DNA of 64,000 nt from Streptomyces sp. WMMC500. Its GTDB lineage: Bacteria; Actinomycetota; Actinomycetes; Streptomycetales; Streptomycetaceae. The stretch spans positions 7,017,001 through 7,081,000 of the forward strand of contig NZ_CP114905.1 in assembly GCF_027497195.1 (NCBI RefSeq), read 5' to 3'. Made by a program: the position numbers and the translations under genes. Positions 62,250 through 64,000 of this stretch are shown piece by piece. The first letter of the stretch is position 1, and each line of letters opens with the position of its first letter. The notes below the pieces were generated by a model, which worked only from the letters and a program-made list of their open reading frames with translations, made no database searches and was not told the DNA's origin.

Positions 62250-63677
62250 TCAGGCCGTGCGGCGCACCCGGTAGCCGGTGCCGCCGCCGGCCGCCGGCTC
62301 CTCGCCGACGTACTCCTGCCCGCGCATCTCGCACCACGCCGGAATGTCCAGCCGCGCCGCCTCGTCGTCCGACAGCACCAGCGCCGTGCCGCCCACCGGC
62401 ACCCGGTCGAAGACCTTCGCCAGCTCTATGACCGGGACCGGGCAGCGCCGCCCGCGGGCGTCGACCAGCAGCTCCCCGGCCACCGCCGCCGCCTCCGCCG
62501 CACCCTGCGCGGGCGCGCCCAGCTCCGCGCGCACCCCGGCGACGGCGCCCTGCAGCGCCCGCAGGAAGCCCTCCACCTCGTCCGCCGTCGTCCCCGGCGG
62601 CAGCGACACGCGCACGTTGCCCTCCGACAACACGCCCATCGCCTTGAGCACATGGCTCGGCGTCAGCGTGCTCGACGTGCACGCGGACCCGGACGAGACC
62701 GAGAACCCCGCCCGGTCCAGCGCGTGCAGCAGCGCCTCCCCGTCCACGTACAGACAGGAGAACGTCACCAGGTGCGGCAGCCGGCGGTCCGGGTCGCCGA
62801 CCACCTCCACGTCCGCGACCGTCTCCGGCACCCGCGCGCGGATCCGGTCCACCAGCGCCCGCAGCCGGGCGTCCTCGGCCCGCGCCTCCGCGCGTACGGC
62901 GCGCAGCGAAGCGGCCGTCGCGACGATCGCCGGGATGTTCTCGAACCCGGACGCGCGGCCCGCCTCCCGCTCGTCCGCCGGGCCCGCGGGCGCGAACCGC
63001 GTCCCCTTGCGCACCACCAGCAGCCCCACGCCGGGCGGGCCGCCCCACTTGTGCGCGCTCGCCGTCAGCAGCGACCACGGGCCGGCGACCCGCCCCCAGC
63101 CCAGCGACTGCGCCGCGTCCACCAGCAGCGGCACCCCGGCGGCCCGGCACTCCTCTGCGGCCTCGGCGACAGGCTGCTCGGTGCCCACCTCGTGGTTGGC
63201 GGACTGCAGGCAGGCCAGCGCGGTATCGGCGCGCAGCGCCTCGGCGTACGCCCCGGGCGCCACCCGGCCGCCGCGGTCGACCGGCACGTACGTCACGTCC
63301 CCGTCGTCACCGCCCGCCGCAGCCTTGCTCCCCTCCGCCACCGCTGCTGCCCCGTGGGCCTCCGCCGCATGCAGGACCGCGGAGTGCTCCACCGCCGAGA
63401 CCACCAGGTGCCGGCCGGTACGGCGCCGGCCCGCCAGCGCCCCCGCCATCCCGTCGTGCACGGCGCGCGTACCCGAGGACGTGAACACCAGCTCGTCCGG
63501 GCGGCAGCCGACGAGTTCCGCGGTGGTCTCGCGCGCGGCGTCCAGCAGCCGCCGCGCCCGGCGGCCCTCCCGGTACAGCCGGGCCGGGTCGGCCCAGCCC
63601 TCGTCGAGCGCGGCGAGCAGGGCCTGCCGGGCGATCGGGTGAAGGGGCGCGGACGACGCGGCGTCGAAGTACGGCAC
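62250..63677 (-). CDS. Cysteine desulfurase fused to a TusA-like sulfur-carrier domain
   Basis: A 475-residue PLP enzyme that takes sulfur from cysteine for Fe-S or thio-cofactor synthesis. The NifS/IscS-like part has QSANHEVGTEQP, LVDAAQSLGW, the PLP lysine in TASAHKWGGPPGVG and the active-site Cys in VSSGSACTSSTLTPSHVL. Residues about 405-465 form a TusA/SirA-type domain, LLVDARGRRCPVPVIELAKV, whose Cys-Pro-x-Pro cysteine could accept the persulfide directly. The GTG start gives MPYFDAASSAPLHP. It is divergent from ctaC and convergent with the adenosine kinase-like gene. Confidence 0.93.
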   Translation of the reverse strand: MPYFDAASSAPLHPIARQALLAALDEGWADPARLYREGRRARRLLDAARETTAELVGCRPDELVFTSSGTRAVHDGMAGALAGRRRTGRHLVVSAVEHSAVLHAAEAHGAAAVAEGSKAAAGGDDGDVTYVPVDRGGRVAPGAYAEALRADTALACLQSANHEVGTEQPVAEAAEECRAAGVPLLVDAAQSLGWGRVAGPWSLLTASAHKWGGPPGVGLLVVRKGTRFAPAGPADEREAGRASGFENIPAIVATAASLRAVRAEARAEDARLRALVDRIRARVPETVADVEVVGDPDRRLPHLVTFSCLYVDGEALLHALDRAGFSVSSGSACTSSTLTPSHVLKAMGVLSEGNVRVSLPPGTTADEVEGFLRALQGAVAGVRAELGAPAQGAAEAAAVAGELLVDARGRRCPVPVIELAKVFDRVPVGGTALVLSDDEAARLDIPAWCEMRGQEYVGEEPAAGGGTGYRVRRTA

Positions 63678-63912
63678 CCGACCACGCTAACCCCTGGTCC
63701 GCGCCGCGGACCGCGACGCCGGGACCCCGACGCGGAACCGGCGGGACCGACTTGACGCCCTCGCCACCCCATCGAGGTGCCCCCGGCGCGCCAGGGCACC
63801 CTCCCCGAGCGACCCCAAATGGCGTCCAGTAGGGTTTGGTCCGCGTAAACATCCAAACCTGCTGCCCGCGCGCCCGAAGGGACCGTGGGCGAGACTCTCG
63901 GGAAGGCGCTAC

Positions 63913-64000
63913 GTGAGTCACAACGGCTCCGACCTCCCCCGCGGCCAGAAGGCAGCCGCGGGAGGTACCCGCTCGCCGCGGCGCACGATGCGGCGAAGGC
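63913..64000 (+). CDS. ctaC: Cytochrome c oxidase subunit II, N-terminal fragment
   Basis: Only 29 codons are present before the window ends. The GTG at 63913 is preceded by GGGAAGG. The peptide begins MSHNGSDLPRGQKAAAGGTR and continues with SPRRTMRRR, a hydrophilic, basic start as expected before the lipoprotein signal of actinobacterial CtaC. The identification rests mainly on position: in Streptomyces the gene next to this cysteine desulfurase and adenosine kinase pair is ctaC. The Cu-A site lies beyond the window. Confidence 0.65.
   Translation, partial: MSHNGSDLPRGQKAAAGGTRSPRRTMRRR

Noticed and set aside
1..64000. CRISPR arrays, insertion sequences, phage genes or a large biosynthetic cluster
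   Set aside because: No regularly spaced direct repeats of CRISPR size, no transposase, integrase or capsid-like protein, and no polyketide or peptide synthetase genes were seen.

Overview
The window looks like a core chromosomal segment of a very high-GC actinomycete, most probably Streptomyces or another member of the Streptomycetaceae. The reasons are extreme GC bias at third codon positions, frequent GTG (and a few TTG) starts, GlnR-type operators in front of two different glutamine synthetase genes, and a gene order (ctaC, cysteine desulfurase, adenosine kinase-like PfkB, ErpA-like protein, nadA, pspA, cobU/cobT/cobS, pepA, lpd, sucB, aceE, lipB, lipA, DUF4191, RDD, glnA, glnII) that I recognise from Streptomyces and, in part, from Mycobacterium. 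No phage, insertion sequence, CRISPR array, rRNA or tRNA gene was seen, and no large secondary-metabolite cluster.

Region by region: 1-2647 holds a NarL-type two-component pair (regulator cut by the window edge) and glnII behind a GlnR-like site. 3119-7742 encodes two exported or membrane proteins, a phospholipase C-like fusion and an FG-GAP protein. 7799-12710 is a compact group with a DNA-damage flavour: a YjbR-family protein, a family 5 uracil-DNA glycosylase, an 83-residue protein behind a textbook PafBC-type (RecA-NDp) promoter, then a MoxR AAA ATPase overlapping a metallopeptidase/VWA protein. 12852-17044 has two methyltransferases, a PucR-type regulator and an SGNH esterase. 17191-22483 is the conserved glnA / RDD / DUF4191 / lipA / lipB block. 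22719-32317 is mixed: an NsdA-like regulator, a FAD oxidoreductase, an epimerase, two acyl- or oxidoreductases, a WYL regulator and an NSS transporter with its 35-residue small subunit.

32429-36012 carries aceE with a GntR regulator upstream. 36136-42411 holds a two-gene, apparently split copper amine oxidase-like system, divergent from a large HTH-NTPase-WD40 protein. 42505-47551 is sucB, lpdA and pepA; with aceE, lipA and lipB this window supplies the lipoate-dependent 2-oxoacid dehydrogenase machinery. 47916-51235 is the late cobalamin nucleotide-loop assembly set (cobS, cobT, MBL-cobU). 51339-55978 contains DUF3043, pspA with its PspAA partner and a second two-component pair. 56019-64000 runs through nadA (with three copies of one palindromic operator), an ErpA-like protein, an adenosine kinase-like enzyme, a cysteine desulfurase-TusA fusion and the start of ctaC: Fe-S, sulfur and respiratory functions together.

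The most interesting signals are the PafBC-type promoter on the 83-residue gene, the split amine oxidase pair whose cofactor tyrosine sits in an aberrant Tyr4 run, the triple palindrome before nadA, a TTTGAC tandem array before a small conserved gene, and a cluster of GAGC-NNN-GCTC hairpins between convergent genes.
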